Positions 16,651-25,001 of a stretch of 35,742 nt of DNA are shown here, piece by piece. Source of the stretch: Deltaproteobacteria bacterium (GTDB lineage Bacteria; Desulfobacterota; Binatia; Binatales; Binataceae); assembly GCA_019237115.1 (NCBI GenBank), contig JAFAHS010000226.1:1-35742 (forward strand). Direction: 5' to 3'. The notes under the pieces are model-generated. The model saw nothing but the letters and a program-made list of their open reading frames with translations. It did not search any database and was not told where the DNA came from. The first letter of the stretch is position 1, and every line of letters starts with the position of its first letter. Position numbers and translations under genes: made by a program.

Positions 16651-16744
16651 TTGCCAGCCCCCCAAACCGGCGGTCGCTGGCAATTCGATGATAAACCGAT
16701 CTACAGAGATTATGATGCGCGCCCCGACCCCGCTGCCAGCAGCG
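16651..16744. promoter_or_regulatory. Divergent promoter with repeated TGCCAGC operator-like sites
   Basis: In the 167 bases between the divergent SDR and CocE-like genes the heptamer TGCCAGC occurs at 16652-16658, inverted (GCTGGCA) at 16676-16682, and again at 16734-16740. The first two form an 8-base perfect inverted repeat (TTGCCAGC/GCTGGCAA) with a 17-base spacer. The third is part of the 14-base palindrome CGCTGCCAGCAGCG (16731-16744). Three sites in under 100 bases look like binding sites of a dimeric repressor serving both genes. No regulator gene is adjacent. Confidence 0.45.
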
Positions 16745-16775
16745 ACGTGACACTCGTCCGCAGGGAGGCTGTTTG

Positions 16776-18527
16776 ATGGCTACCGGAAGCGAACCCAAAT
16801 ACAAGGTCAAACTCGAAAAGAACCTCGCCATGCGTACCCGCGACGGGGTAACGTTGCGCGCGGACGTTTACCGCCCCGATGCAGCGGGCAAGTACCCGGT
16901 GCTCGTGATGCGCACGCCGTATGACAAGAGCCAAGAGCTCGCGCTTGCCGAGAAGGATTACTTTCCGCCGCGAGGCTACGTCTTACTGGTGCAGGACACC
17001 CGCGGACGGTTCAGCTCGGAGGGCGAGTTCTATCCTTTCGTCCACGAGGCGGCCGATGGTTATGACGCGGTCGAATGGGCCGCGTGGCTGCCCTGGTCGA
17101 ACGGCAAGGTTGGGATGGTGGGACAGTCGTATCTCGCGTTGGTGCAGTACTATGCAGCAACCAAGGCGCCGCCCCACCTGCTGGCAACCTGTCCGGTCTC
17201 GGGACCGGTGACCTATTTCGAGAACTGCCTCTACCGCCGCGGCGTGTTCGAGCTGGGCTGGGTGCTTTGTTACTTCACCTTCATGGCGCGCAACACGCTC
17301 CTGCGCAAGGGTATTTACGATGCGCACCAGGAGCGCCTGGACAGTTATCTGGCACGCCCCGATATTCCGCTCAGCGCGCTCAAGAACGACGTCTACCGTC
17401 ACCTGCCGGTGGCCGATTGGGCGCAACGGCTGCACGAGGGCGCACCCTACCTCGCCGACATGCTGAAGAACTGGAAAGCGGGATCGTACTGGGGTGAGAC
17501 CGACTTGCGGCCGCTGTGCAAGAACGTGACGGCGCCCGCAATGCATATCGGCTCCTGGTACGACGCCTTCCAGTTCGACACCCTCGCCATGTACACGCAG
17601 ATGCGCCGCGATGCGCGCAGCGAAAAAGCGCGACGCGGCCAGCGCCTGATCATGGGGCCCTGGGCACATCTCCTGCCCTACTCGGTACCGACCTCGCGCG
17701 GAACCGGCGATATCGACTTCGGTGCAGAGGCCAAGGTCGAATTGCTCGCCGATCAGGAGCGGTTTCTTGGCCATTGGCTCGGCGGAACCGAAAACCAAAT
17801 CCTCGATGAGCCGCCAGTCAGGATTTTCGTGATGGGCGAGAACCGGTGGCGCGACGAGCGCGAATGGCCGCTCGCGCGCACCAACTACAGCAAGCTCTTT
17901 TTGCACAGCCGGGGCCGCGCCAACTCCACCCGTGGAGACGGCGCGCTGTCCTTCGAGGTTGCGCGCGACGAGCCAGCCGACGAATACGTCTATGACCCGA
18001 ACGATCCGGTACCCACGCGCGGCGGCACGACCCTGGGGCTGGCGCCGGGAGTCTACGATCAATCGCAAAACGAACAGCGCGAGGACGTGCTCGTTTATAC
18101 GGGTGAGCCGTTGGCGAAGGATCTCGAAGTGACCGGGCCCGTCTCGATGCGACTGTGTGCGGCCTCGTCGGCCCGCGATACTGACTTTGTCGCGAAGCTT
18201 ATCGACGTGCGCCCGGATGGTTACGCGCAGAATATCGCGGAAGGTGTTATTCGCGCGCGCTTTCGCGATTCAACGTCGGCCCCGACGCTGATTACCCCGG
18301 GGACCGTATACGACTACGCGATCGATTTGTGGTCGACGAGCCACCTGTTCAAGGCGGGGCATCGGCTGAGACTGGAGGTCTCCTCGAGCAACTTCCCGCG
18401 CTACGACCGCAACGCCAATACCGGCAATGACCTCTTGACCGACCGGGAACTCAAGTCGGCGCGGCAAAGCGTGCTTCACTCGGAGCGCTATCAGTCACAT
18501 GTAGTACTTCCGGTCATCCCGCGCTAA
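16776..18527 (+). CDS. CocE/NonD family serine hydrolase (X-Pro dipeptidyl-peptidase S15 type)
   Basis: 583 residues, usual for CocE. The N-terminal alpha/beta-hydrolase domain begins with MRTRDGVTLRADVYRP, carries the oxyanion-hole tyrosine in RTPYDK (Tyr49), and has the nucleophile in GQSYLA (Ser118). Asp in the GSWYDAF stretch and His in GPWAH fit the rest of the triad. The C-terminal half is the beta-jelly-roll (DLEVTGPVSMRLCA.., HRLRLEVSSSNFPRYDRN), which ends in this last conserved motif. The elbow usually reads GxSYxG; here Gly is Ala. Family members cleave esters (cocaine), acyl amides or peptides. ATG 16776 follows AGGGAGG at seven bases. No signal peptide. A terminator lies 36 bases after the stop. 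Confidence 0.92.
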   Translation: MATGSEPKYKVKLEKNLAMRTRDGVTLRADVYRPDAAGKYPVLVMRTPYDKSQELALAEKDYFPPRGYVLLVQDTRGRFSSEGEFYPFVHEAADGYDAVEWAAWLPWSNGKVGMVGQSYLALVQYYAATKAPPHLLATCPVSGPVTYFENCLYRRGVFELGWVLCYFTFMARNTLLRKGIYDAHQERLDSYLARPDIPLSALKNDVYRHLPVADWAQRLHEGAPYLADMLKNWKAGSYWGETDLRPLCKNVTAPAMHIGSWYDAFQFDTLAMYTQMRRDARSEKARRGQRLIMGPWAHLLPYSVPTSRGTGDIDFGAEAKVELLADQERFLGHWLGGTENQILDEPPVRIFVMGENRWRDEREWPLARTNYSKLFLHSRGRANSTRGDGALSFEVARDEPADEYVYDPNDPVPTRGGTTLGLAPGVYDQSQNEQREDVLVYTGEPLAKDLEVTGPVSMRLCAASSARDTDFVAKLIDVRPDGYAQNIAEGVIRARFRDSTSAPTLITPGTVYDYAIDLWSTSHLFKAGHRLRLEVSSSNFPRYDRNANTGNDLLTDRELKSARQSVLHSERYQSHVVLPVIPR

Positions 18528-18562
18528 GTGACGAGAACTTACCAAGCGCGCACCGTCGGTCT

Positions 18563-18590
18563 TCAGCGATCCGGTCGCTGACCTTTTATT
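18563..18590 (+). terminator. Rho-independent terminator after the CocE-like gene
   Basis: A 7-base-pair stem (TCAGCGA/TCGCTGA) with a 5-base loop (TCCGG) spans 18563-18581 and is followed by CCTTTTATTT. It lies 36 bases beyond the plus-strand stop and overlaps the last codons of the convergent CaiB gene. The T-tract is on the plus strand only. Confidence 0.65.
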
Positions 18591-19818
18591 TCCGGTCGGA
18601 TGCGACCGCGGCGCCGGACTGAATCAGCCGCTCGATCTCCGCCGAGCTGTACCCTGCTTCCTTGAGAATCGCGCGGGTGTGCGCTCCGTATTCGGGTGGG
18701 ACGCGCGGTTTCTGCTTCTCGGTCTCGGCGAGAAAAATCGGGCTGTTCACGGTTTCAACCGTGCCATGACCCGGATATTCGCAATCCACGATCGCGCCAC
18801 ATTCGCGCATTTGCGGATCGCGCACCGCTTCGTCGAGGGTCGGCAGCGGTGACCATTTGATGTCGTGGAGGCGAAATTTCTCGCGCCAATGACTTAGCGG
18901 TTTCGATTCGAATTGTGAGAGCAGGATCGCATGGAGCTCGGCGGCATTTTCCTTGCGCGCCTGGGCGGTCGCGAACAGCGGGCTGCTCGCGAGATCGGGT
19001 TCGCCCAGGGCCTCGCACAGTCGCGCGTACTCGCGCTCGGGATCGAGCAGCGCGATGATCATCGCATGCTGATCGCTGCTGGGATACGCCGCGATCAGCG
19101 GATTCATCGGACGCGCACCGGGCTTGCGCTCCGGGAACCTCGCCGCGCACAGCTTGGCCTGGATATCGACACTGTTGGCCCACGCACCCGCCGCCATCAG
19201 TGAAGTGCTCACCTTGGAACCCTTGCCGGTGCGCTCGCGCCGGTAGAGCCCGAGCATGATCGCGCCGAACAAGGTCGCTGCCGTCGGATGGTCGCCGATG
19301 GCCGGCCGCGCGCCGGCAGGGCTCCCATCCGCGCCGGTTACGCTCGTCATCAGACCGGAACGCGCCCAGTACGCGAGCCCATCGTAGGCGGGCGCGTCCG
19401 CATCCTCTCCCTTTTCGCCGTAGCCGGTAATCAGGGCATAGACCAGCCGCGGATTGACGGGCTGAAGGTCTTCCCAGGTCAGCTGGAACTTTGCCAGTAG
19501 CGAGGGCTGGAAGTTCGTCACGAAGACGTCCGCGCCGGCGACCAGCTTGAGGAGCGCCGCGCGGCCGGAGGTCTTGGTCAGGTCGAGCACGATGCTGCGT
19601 TTGTTACGGCTGGTCAGAAGCCAGGTGTAGTGGAAGTCGGTGCTCGGATATCCCGGAACCGAAGAAAAGGTGCGCCATAGGTCGCCATCCGGCGGCCGCT
19701 CGATTTTGACCACGTCGGCACCAAAATCCGAAAGAATGGTAGCGGCCGCAGGTCCCGCGACATAGGTGGCACAGTCGATGACCCTCAGGCCGGCGAGGAC
19801 TCCTGCGTCTGGATCCAT
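18586..19818 (-). CDS. CaiB/BaiF family CoA transferase (class III)
   Basis: 410 residues, the standard length for class III CoA transferases. It opens with LAGLRVIDCATYVAGPAAATILSDFGADVVKIE, the family hallmark with the CoA-binding strand, followed by RNKRSIVLDL. The catalytic Asp is Asp146 in AYDGLAYWARSG. These enzymes move CoA between carboxylic acids, activating a substrate without ATP, as in carnitine, bile acid, formyl/oxalyl and aromatic-acid degradation. Here it would feed the acyl-CoA enzymes of the window. ATG start, no strong ribosome site. Its end overlaps a terminator belonging to the facing CocE-like gene. Confidence 0.95.
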   Translation of the reverse strand: MDPDAGVLAGLRVIDCATYVAGPAAATILSDFGADVVKIERPPDGDLWRTFSSVPGYPSTDFHYTWLLTSRNKRSIVLDLTKTSGRAALLKLVAGADVFVTNFQPSLLAKFQLTWEDLQPVNPRLVYALITGYGEKGEDADAPAYDGLAYWARSGLMTSVTGADGSPAGARPAIGDHPTAATLFGAIMLGLYRRERTGKGSKVSTSLMAAGAWANSVDIQAKLCAARFPERKPGARPMNPLIAAYPSSDQHAMIIALLDPEREYARLCEALGEPDLASSPLFATAQARKENAAELHAILLSQFESKPLSHWREKFRLHDIKWSPLPTLDEAVRDPQMRECGAIVDCEYPGHGTVETVNSPIFLAETEKQKPRVPPEYGAHTRAILKEAGYSSAEIERLIQSGAAVASDRK

Positions 19819-20008
19819 GCGAGTTGAGCTCCCAAAAAATGTCCGCTTTGCCCTGGCAGTACTTTGCGCGCGCTGTCACTGCGAGGGCGGGCGGAGGTCG
19901 TTCGGCAGAGACTCGCCTTTTCCGCCCGCCGAGTGCAAGAGCCACCTGCACCAGAAACCGAGGAGGCCGACCCCGATCGAGGAACCCTGGGTGGCGCACC
20001 AACGCCAC

Positions 20009-20437
20009 TCAACGCTGCGGTTGATCAAATTGCAGAATCGTTCCGTCGGGATCCTCAAACAAACAGGTGAGCACCTTTCCGCCCCCTTTTTCACCATAGG
20101 CGATCGTATCGGCGGCGTAGGGCGGCACGAGGATCTTCACCCCGGCGCCTTTAAGCTTCTCCACCCTCTTCTCGAGGTCGTCGACCGCGAAGGCAAAGTG
20201 ATGAAGCCCGACCTGATGAAGCCGCAGCGGTTTGCCCGAAGGCTCCCGACCCAGGGTTTGCGACAACACGAGAAATCCGCCGTCCTTCCCCCAGCGCAGG
20301 TAGACCGCGTGACGAGAGCCCGACCCCACCTTTTCTTCGGTGTCGAGCATAACCTCGAGCCCTAGTAGATCGCGGTAGAACGGGAGCGAGCGCGCCATGT
20401 CGCTGACCCCGATAGCGACATGCGAAATTCCTTTCAT
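20009..20437 (-). CDS. VOC-superfamily (glyoxalase/bleomycin-resistance/dioxygenase) protein
   Basis: 142 residues with two beta-alpha-beta-beta-beta modules: KGISHVAIGVSDMARSLPFYRDLLGLEV in the first, GLHHFAFAVDDLEKRVEKLKGAGVKI in the second, and FEDPDGTILQFDQ at the end. Metal ligands would be His6, His79 or 80 and the C-terminal acidic position, but that last position (usually Glu in DPDGNxIEL) is Gln136, so the metal site may be altered. Members include lactoylglutathione lyase, methylmalonyl-CoA epimerase and extradiol dioxygenases. AGGAG lies eight bases before the ATG. It is upstream of the CaiB gene on the same strand (190-base gap). Confidence 0.88.
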   Translation of the reverse strand: MKGISHVAIGVSDMARSLPFYRDLLGLEVMLDTEEKVGSGSRHAVYLRWGKDGGFLVLSQTLGREPSGKPLRLHQVGLHHFAFAVDDLEKRVEKLKGAGVKILVPPYAADTIAYGEKGGGKVLTCLFEDPDGTILQFDQPQR

Positions 20438-20564
20438 GAGGTTCTCCTTGGGGAAGGTGCTCTTCCGCCTAAAGCCGATCAGATTAACACTCGAGATTCC
20501 TCAAACCATGAGTTTCGCGGTGACATGTCTGCCCAGGCCCTGATCGAAATCAATCGCGGTAAAC

Positions 20565-20589
20565 GAAGGGCCGCCGCGCGCGGCCCTTC
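20565..20589 (-). terminator. Strong GC hairpin, probable terminator of amidohydrolase B
   Basis: A perfect 10-base-pair stem (GAAGGGCCGC/GCGGCCCTTC) with a 5-base loop (CGCGC) lies 76 bases beyond the stop of the minus-strand amidohydrolase. The tail on that strand is only GTTTACC, so the T-tract is weak. The stem strength and position favour a terminator; a regulatory structure upstream of the glyoxalase-like gene is possible. Confidence 0.5.
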
Positions 20590-20664
20590 TATCGGTCAAA
20601 AATCGGTGTGTGTCTCCTTCTTGGGGCCTCCTCGGAAAGGGACCACCCAGGGAAGGTGGAGCTC

Positions 20665-21819
20665 CTAGTTGAGATCGATGTTATAGAGCTTGGCCGCGTT
20701 GTCGCACACGATCTTGCGCGTAACGTCTTCCGGCACCCCCTGGAAATCCTGCTGGATGACCTTGAGCGAATTCGGCCAGGTCGAATCGGTATGTGGGAAG
20801 TCCGACGCCCACATGTAATTGTCCTCGCCGAAGAAGCGGTAGGTCATCGGCCCGATCGCGTCGTCCTGGAAGGTTGCCCAAATGTTGCGGCGCACGTACT
20901 CGGACGGTTGCATCTTGAGCTTGGTATCCTCGCGCATGGTGCCGAATTTCCCGTACATGTGGTCGCTGCGATACATGAAATGCGCGATCCAGCCCGTGTC
21001 GTTTTCCGCCGACACGATGCGCAACCCTGGGAAGCGCTCGAACACCTTACCGAAGATAAAACTGGAGAGGGTGCGCTGCACCTGGTACACGGGCTGCATC
21101 GTTCCGATCAGCATCCTGACGCCGCCCAGCAGGACATTGCTTTCCTCGCGGTTTTCCCGCTTCTCGTCCCGATTGCGCCCCTTCTGGTCGCGCTGCGTGA
21201 TCACGTGCAGCGACAGGGGCATCTTCATTTCCTGCGCCGCCGCCCAGAACGGATCGTACATCTCGGCGTAGTAGGGCTTGTCTTCCGGCGGCACTCCCCA
21301 GATCATCCCGCCCTTCAGTCCCAGCTTCGCGCAACGCTCCAGTTCCTTGACCGCCAGGGGTATGTCGTCGAGCGAGATGAGCGCGACCGGATGAAGCCGC
21401 TTGGGGCTGTACGAGCGGAATTGCCCCACCCAGTCGTTGTAGACGGAAAAACACGCCCGGCGCAGTTCATCGTCATCGAGCCCGAATAGCGGCATGCCGA
21501 GCGTCGTATAGATCACCTCGGCCTGCACGCCGTCGATGTCCTGATCCTTGATGCGTTCGGCCGGGTCCCATCCGCTCGGCCGAGCCGCCTCGTAGCCTTT
21601 TTTCAAATGCTCCTTCAGCTCTTCGCCGCTCTTGCCGATCCCGAAACCGCCGGCCACAGGAAAGGGCCGAACCCCGGGCGCGATGAAGAGGTAGCCTTTG
21701 CCGCTTTCGCTCTTGACGACTTTGGGCGCTCGGTCGCGGAATTTGTTATCGAGGCCCTTCTCCCATAGCTCGGCCGGCTCCATCATGTGAGAGTCGGCGG
21801 AAATCACCCGCATTGTCAT
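20665..21819 (-). CDS. Amidohydrolase family protein B (PF04909)
   Basis: 384 residues, clearly related to proteins A and C. Strand 1 SADSH (Asp9, His11), strand 5 SLHVIT (His205), strand 6 SAENDTGWI (Glu272 in place of the His seen in ACMSD) and strand 8 WASDFPHTDSTWP (Asp340, His343) make up the metal site. A charged insert (QRDQKGRNRDEKRENREE, about 209-226) follows strand 5 and is longer than in A or C. Its start has a very strong site (CAGGAGGGA, five bases before ATG). It is divergent from the HSL-type esterase, sharing a promoter region with two palindromes, so the two are probably co-regulated. Reaction unknown: decarboxylase, hydrolase or hydratase. Confidence 0.92.
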   Translation of the reverse strand: MTMRVISADSHMMEPAELWEKGLDNKFRDRAPKVVKSESGKGYLFIAPGVRPFPVAGGFGIGKSGEELKEHLKKGYEAARPSGWDPAERIKDQDIDGVQAEVIYTTLGMPLFGLDDDELRRACFSVYNDWVGQFRSYSPKRLHPVALISLDDIPLAVKELERCAKLGLKGGMIWGVPPEDKPYYAEMYDPFWAAAQEMKMPLSLHVITQRDQKGRNRDEKRENREESNVLLGGVRMLIGTMQPVYQVQRTLSSFIFGKVFERFPGLRIVSAENDTGWIAHFMYRSDHMYGKFGTMREDTKLKMQPSEYVRRNIWATFQDDAIGPMTYRFFGEDNYMWASDFPHTDSTWPNSLKVIQQDFQGVPEDVTRKIVCDNAAKLYNIDLN

Positions 21820-21893
21820 TGGAGTCCCTCCTGAATTTTAGTGAAGGCTGTTGGTCTTGCGGCACTTGCCTAGTGGGATGTATCGCACCTCAC

Positions 21894-21961
21894 GCCGTTA
21901 ACGGCAAGGCTGCCGCTTCGCGGCGATTGACAGAGAACGGCGACCGGGACTAGTCCCGGTC
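21894..21961. promoter_or_regulatory. Divergent promoter with two perfect palindromes
   Basis: Between amidohydrolase B and the esterase lie a 12-base perfect palindrome (GCCGTTAACGGC, 21894-21905) and a 20-base perfect palindrome (21942-21961, half-site GACCGGGACT). The second ends 15 bases before the esterase ATG, overlapping where a transcription start or leader would be. A 20-base uninterrupted dyad is the kind of site bound by TetR or similar homodimeric repressors. As RNA it could also form a hairpin just ahead of the ribosome site CAGGGAG. Confidence 0.55.
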
Positions 21962-21976
21962 CAGGGAGAACTCCAC

Positions 21977-23008
21977 ATGGAACGAGCATCGCAGGCCGCG
22001 GCCCCTACCTACGCTCCTCTCGAAGTGGGACCCCGCACGATCCCAATGCCTACCCATGTCAGTCCCGAGGCGCAGCAATACATTGCGATGCCGCGACTCA
22101 ACCTGTTATCAGCCGACAAGTATCCCGCCCCACACGACGAGGAAGGGTGGCGCAAGAATATCGCCGAAGTGAACGGGATGATGAAGATGATGGAGGACAT
22201 GGTTCTCCCGCTCTGTCCGGTCACGGTTGAACGCACTACCATGAACGGCGCACGGGTTGCAGTGGTAACTCCAGATAGCATCACACCCAGGCACCAGAAT
22301 CGGGTGCTGATGAATATTCATGGCGGCGCGTTTGTATATGGTGAGGGAATGATCGTGGAGGCCGCGGTCGCGGCGCATCTGGGAAAGATCAAGGTGATTG
22401 CGGTGGATTACCGGGTCCCGCCGGACCATTGCTTTCCCGCCAACCTGGAAGACACCACCGCGGTCTATCGCGCGCTGCTTAAGACCCATCGTCCCGGTTC
22501 TCTCGCTATCTTCGGCACCTCGGCCGGAGGGACCTACACGGCGACCACGCTCCTCAAGCTTCGCGAGCTCGACCTTCCTTTGCCTGCGGCCGCGGGAATG
22601 CTCACCCCGGCCGGCGACCTGAGCGGGGACGGCGGCGACACCACGTTTACCAACGACGGAATCGACAGTGCCTTATCGGGAGCCCGGCCCCGCGAGGGCA
22701 CCGGACCGAGCGCGCTGTTCATCGGCCGCCACGATCCCAGGGACCCGCTCATCTCGCCGATCTATGCGGACTTCAGCAAAGGCTTCTGTCCGACCTACTT
22801 CCTGGCCGGGACCCGCGACTTTCTCCTCTCTTCGACGGTCCTGCTTCATCGCGCGGTGCATCGCGCCGGAATCAAAGCGGAGCTGCATGTGTTTGAGGGG
22901 ATGTCGCACGGCTTCAACATCATGGCGCAGCTTCCGGAAGCCCGTGAAGCAACTCTGGACATGATTCGATTCTTTGACGAGTGCATGGTTGCGGCGGCCG
23001 CGGTTTGA
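21977..23008 (+). CDS. Alpha/beta hydrolase, hormone-sensitive-lipase (family IV esterase) type
   Basis: 343 residues. HGGAF (115-119) is the oxyanion motif of family IV, VDYRVPPDHCFPANLED follows, the nucleophile elbow is GTSAGG (Ser182), and the acid and base are in AGTRDFLL and GMSHGF. Family members cleave short acyl esters of many alcohols in the cytoplasm. A 90-residue N-terminal cap contains a Met-rich helix (MMKMMEDM). The start ATG follows CAGGGAG nine bases upstream. It is 39 bases ahead of the zinc dehydrogenase and likely co-transcribed, an esterase plus alcohol dehydrogenase pair that would release and oxidise an alcohol. Confidence 0.93.
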   Translation: MERASQAAAPTYAPLEVGPRTIPMPTHVSPEAQQYIAMPRLNLLSADKYPAPHDEEGWRKNIAEVNGMMKMMEDMVLPLCPVTVERTTMNGARVAVVTPDSITPRHQNRVLMNIHGGAFVYGEGMIVEAAVAAHLGKIKVIAVDYRVPPDHCFPANLEDTTAVYRALLKTHRPGSLAIFGTSAGGTYTATTLLKLRELDLPLPAAAGMLTPAGDLSGDGGDTTFTNDGIDSALSGARPREGTGPSALFIGRHDPRDPLISPIYADFSKGFCPTYFLAGTRDFLLSSTVLLHRAVHRAGIKAELHVFEGMSHGFNIMAQLPEAREATLDMIRFFDECMVAAAAV

Positions 23009-23047
23009 CCGCTGCCCAGGTTCAAATTCAAGCGAGGTGCACAGACC

Positions 23048-24082
23048 ATGAAAGCAATGGTGATGGAAGAAATCGGGAAACCCATGGTGGTGAAGGAGTG
23101 GCCGGAGCCCAAGTGCCCTCCCGACGGAGCGATCGTGCGCGTCGAAGGCAGCGGAATCTGCCGGTCGGACTGGCATCTCTGGCAGGGTGATTGGGGTTGG
23201 ATCGGTTTCAAGCCCCGCATGCCCACCATTCTGGGACACGAATTCGCCGGTGTGATCGAAGAGGTCGGCAAGGACGTAAAGACCCTCAAGACCGGCTCGC
23301 GTGTCGTGGTTCCTCTTGCCCAAGGCTGCGGCGTATGCGACGACTGCCGCACCGGCCATTCCAATCACTGCATGGGCGCAGGCATGGGGGGCTATGCCCG
23401 CTACGGCGTCCTCAGCCACGCCGACTACAACTACGCGCCGCTCCCCGACAAAATTAATTTCGTGGAAGCGTCGGCGATGGGCTGTCGTTACGTTACCGCC
23501 TTTCACGCGATTCTTGACCAGGGGCAGGTCAAGGCGGACGAAACGGTGGCGGTGTACGGATGCGGCGGCGTCGGCCTGTCGGCGATACAGATCGCTTCGG
23601 CGCTGGGCGCGCGAGTGATCGCGGTCGATCTCGACGATCGTAAGCTGGACCTCGCCAAGCAGGTCGGTGCCAGCGATGTGGTCAACGGCAAGAAGACCGA
23701 CCCGGTCAAGGCGGTTATCGAGCTGACTCGCGGAGGTGCCGACGTGAGCGTGGATGCCCTCGGAATCGCGGTCACCTGCCGCAACGCAGTCCTAAGTCTC
23801 CGCAAGCGCGGTCGTCACGTTCAGGTCGGGCTCACCACGCAGAGCGAAAATGGCGAGGTCGCACTGCCGATCGATCAGATCGTGTTTAAGGAAATCCAGT
23901 TCACCGGCTCGCTCGCGATCCAGTCGTTCCGCTATCCGGCGATGCTCAGCATGGTCGAACGCGGGCTCCTGCAGCCCAAGAAACTGATCACCGAGACGAT
24001 TCCACTGGAGAAGGCATTCGGCGTACTCGAGCAGATGTCCAAGTTCGAAAACGTCGGTATCAGCGTGATCAATCAGTTCTAG
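23048..24082 (+). CDS. Zinc-dependent alcohol dehydrogenase (MDR superfamily)
   Basis: 344 residues, normal for microbial MDR alcohol dehydrogenases. Catalytic zinc ligands Cys38 (GICRSDWH), His64-Glu65 (GHEFAG) and Cys146 (MGCRY), the structural zinc Cys set 94, 97, 100, 108 (CGVCDDCRTGHSNHC), and GCGGVG (171-176) followed by Asp194 for NAD are all present. It oxidises a primary or secondary alcohol, with the active site complete. The upstream esterase could supply the substrate. A weak hairpin (GCACGG/CCGTGC, 24087-24102) follows the stop. Confidence 0.95.
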   Translation: MKAMVMEEIGKPMVVKEWPEPKCPPDGAIVRVEGSGICRSDWHLWQGDWGWIGFKPRMPTILGHEFAGVIEEVGKDVKTLKTGSRVVVPLAQGCGVCDDCRTGHSNHCMGAGMGGYARYGVLSHADYNYAPLPDKINFVEASAMGCRYVTAFHAILDQGQVKADETVAVYGCGGVGLSAIQIASALGARVIAVDLDDRKLDLAKQVGASDVVNGKKTDPVKAVIELTRGGADVSVDALGIAVTCRNAVLSLRKRGRHVQVGLTTQSENGEVALPIDQIVFKEIQFTGSLAIQSFRYPAMLSMVERGLLQPKKLITETIPLEKAFGVLEQMSKFENVGISVINQF

Positions 24083-24254
24083 CCCCGCACGGTCCGCCGT
24101 GCCTGGACATCCCGGCTAACCGCGAAGGCAACCGGCCACCGCGACGCGAGGACCCCGGGCGGGGACCAGTGCGGCAGAACCCGATTGGCCCTCGGGGTCT
24201 TCGGAATCTTGGCGGTCGCTTTTTCTCGCGCGGCTCACGGGAATCGTCGCGGGG

Positions 24255-24812
24255 CTATTTGCGCGGCGTCATTCCCTCGAGAATGTCGACTTTACCGGCG
24301 AAGTCCTCGAGTTCGACCTCGGTGGTCTCCAGGATACTGGCGGTTTGCCGCCAGTGACCGATTATGATCAGCAACTCGATTATTTCTTGCGCACTCAGGT
24401 GCCGCTTGAGAGCTTCGAGGGTCGTTCGCGAGGCTTTGACGTTCGCGTTTACCTCGTCGGTAAATTGCAGGACCAGGCGCTCAACCTCGCTGAAGCAGCC
24501 GGCGGATTGCCAGTTCTCGACCGCCGCAATCTGCTCGTCGGTCACCCCCACATGCTTTGCCGCCGGCACGTGCTGCGTCCATTCATAGACCGAATGGCAG
24601 TCCTTGGCGGTGCGAAGAATCGCAATCTCGCGGAGCTTTGGATCGATCGCGATCTGGGTGAAGAGCGCATTGCTCAAGCGGCTGCGTTGACGAAATATGC
24701 CCTGCGCGTTGGCGGTCATCCTCTGGACGTTGAGCACAACCCGTCCGGATTTGAGAATCTTGAGAACTTCCGGAGAAGCGTCTTTGTCGTCGAGATAGGG
24801 TAGCAGTGCCAT
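24255..24812 (-). CDS. Carboxymuconolactone decarboxylase/AhpD-like family protein
   Basis: 185 residues, all-helical. The central stretch REIAILRTAKDCHSVYEWTQHV (61-82) and the following GVTDEQIAAVENW are typical of the CMD fold. AhpD-type members have a CxxC thiol pair before the conserved His; here only Cys72 is present and the second Cys is Tyr76, so peroxidase chemistry through that pair is unlikely. His81 and Glu77 remain. Proteins of this group are often small acid-metabolising enzymes of unknown substrate. The start ATG follows AGGAG seven bases upstream. It is divergent from the NHL gene (189 bases) and faces the ADH gene. Confidence 0.85.
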   Translation of the reverse strand: MALLPYLDDKDASPEVLKILKSGRVVLNVQRMTANAQGIFRQRSRLSNALFTQIAIDPKLREIAILRTAKDCHSVYEWTQHVPAAKHVGVTDEQIAAVENWQSAGCFSEVERLVLQFTDEVNANVKASRTTLEALKRHLSAQEIIELLIIIGHWRQTASILETTEVELEDFAGKVDILEGMTPRK

Positions 24813-25001
24813 GGTACCAGCTCCTCCGGATGGTGGTGATTCGGCAGCCTCCGCGTGCGGCCGCGCCGCGGCGGCGCTTCAGACATCTCTGTAGATCGGT
24901 TCCGCATCGAATTACCAGCGCGGGCTGCGCAACCGATACCCAAGTGGTAAGAAAGATCTCCGTCAGATGGGAGAGCGGATTGAACCGACACGGAGGAAGC
25001 A

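Noticed and set aside
16983..18068. Minus-strand frame of 361 codons inside the CocE gene
   Set aside because: It is a mirror of the CocE codon pattern; the plus-strand protein has conserved motifs along its whole length.
24863..24877. GC inverted repeat GCGCCG-CGG-CGGCGC in the CMD/NHL divergent gap
   Set aside because: Built only from G and C, as expected by chance in this GC-rich DNA, with no partner site or T-tract.
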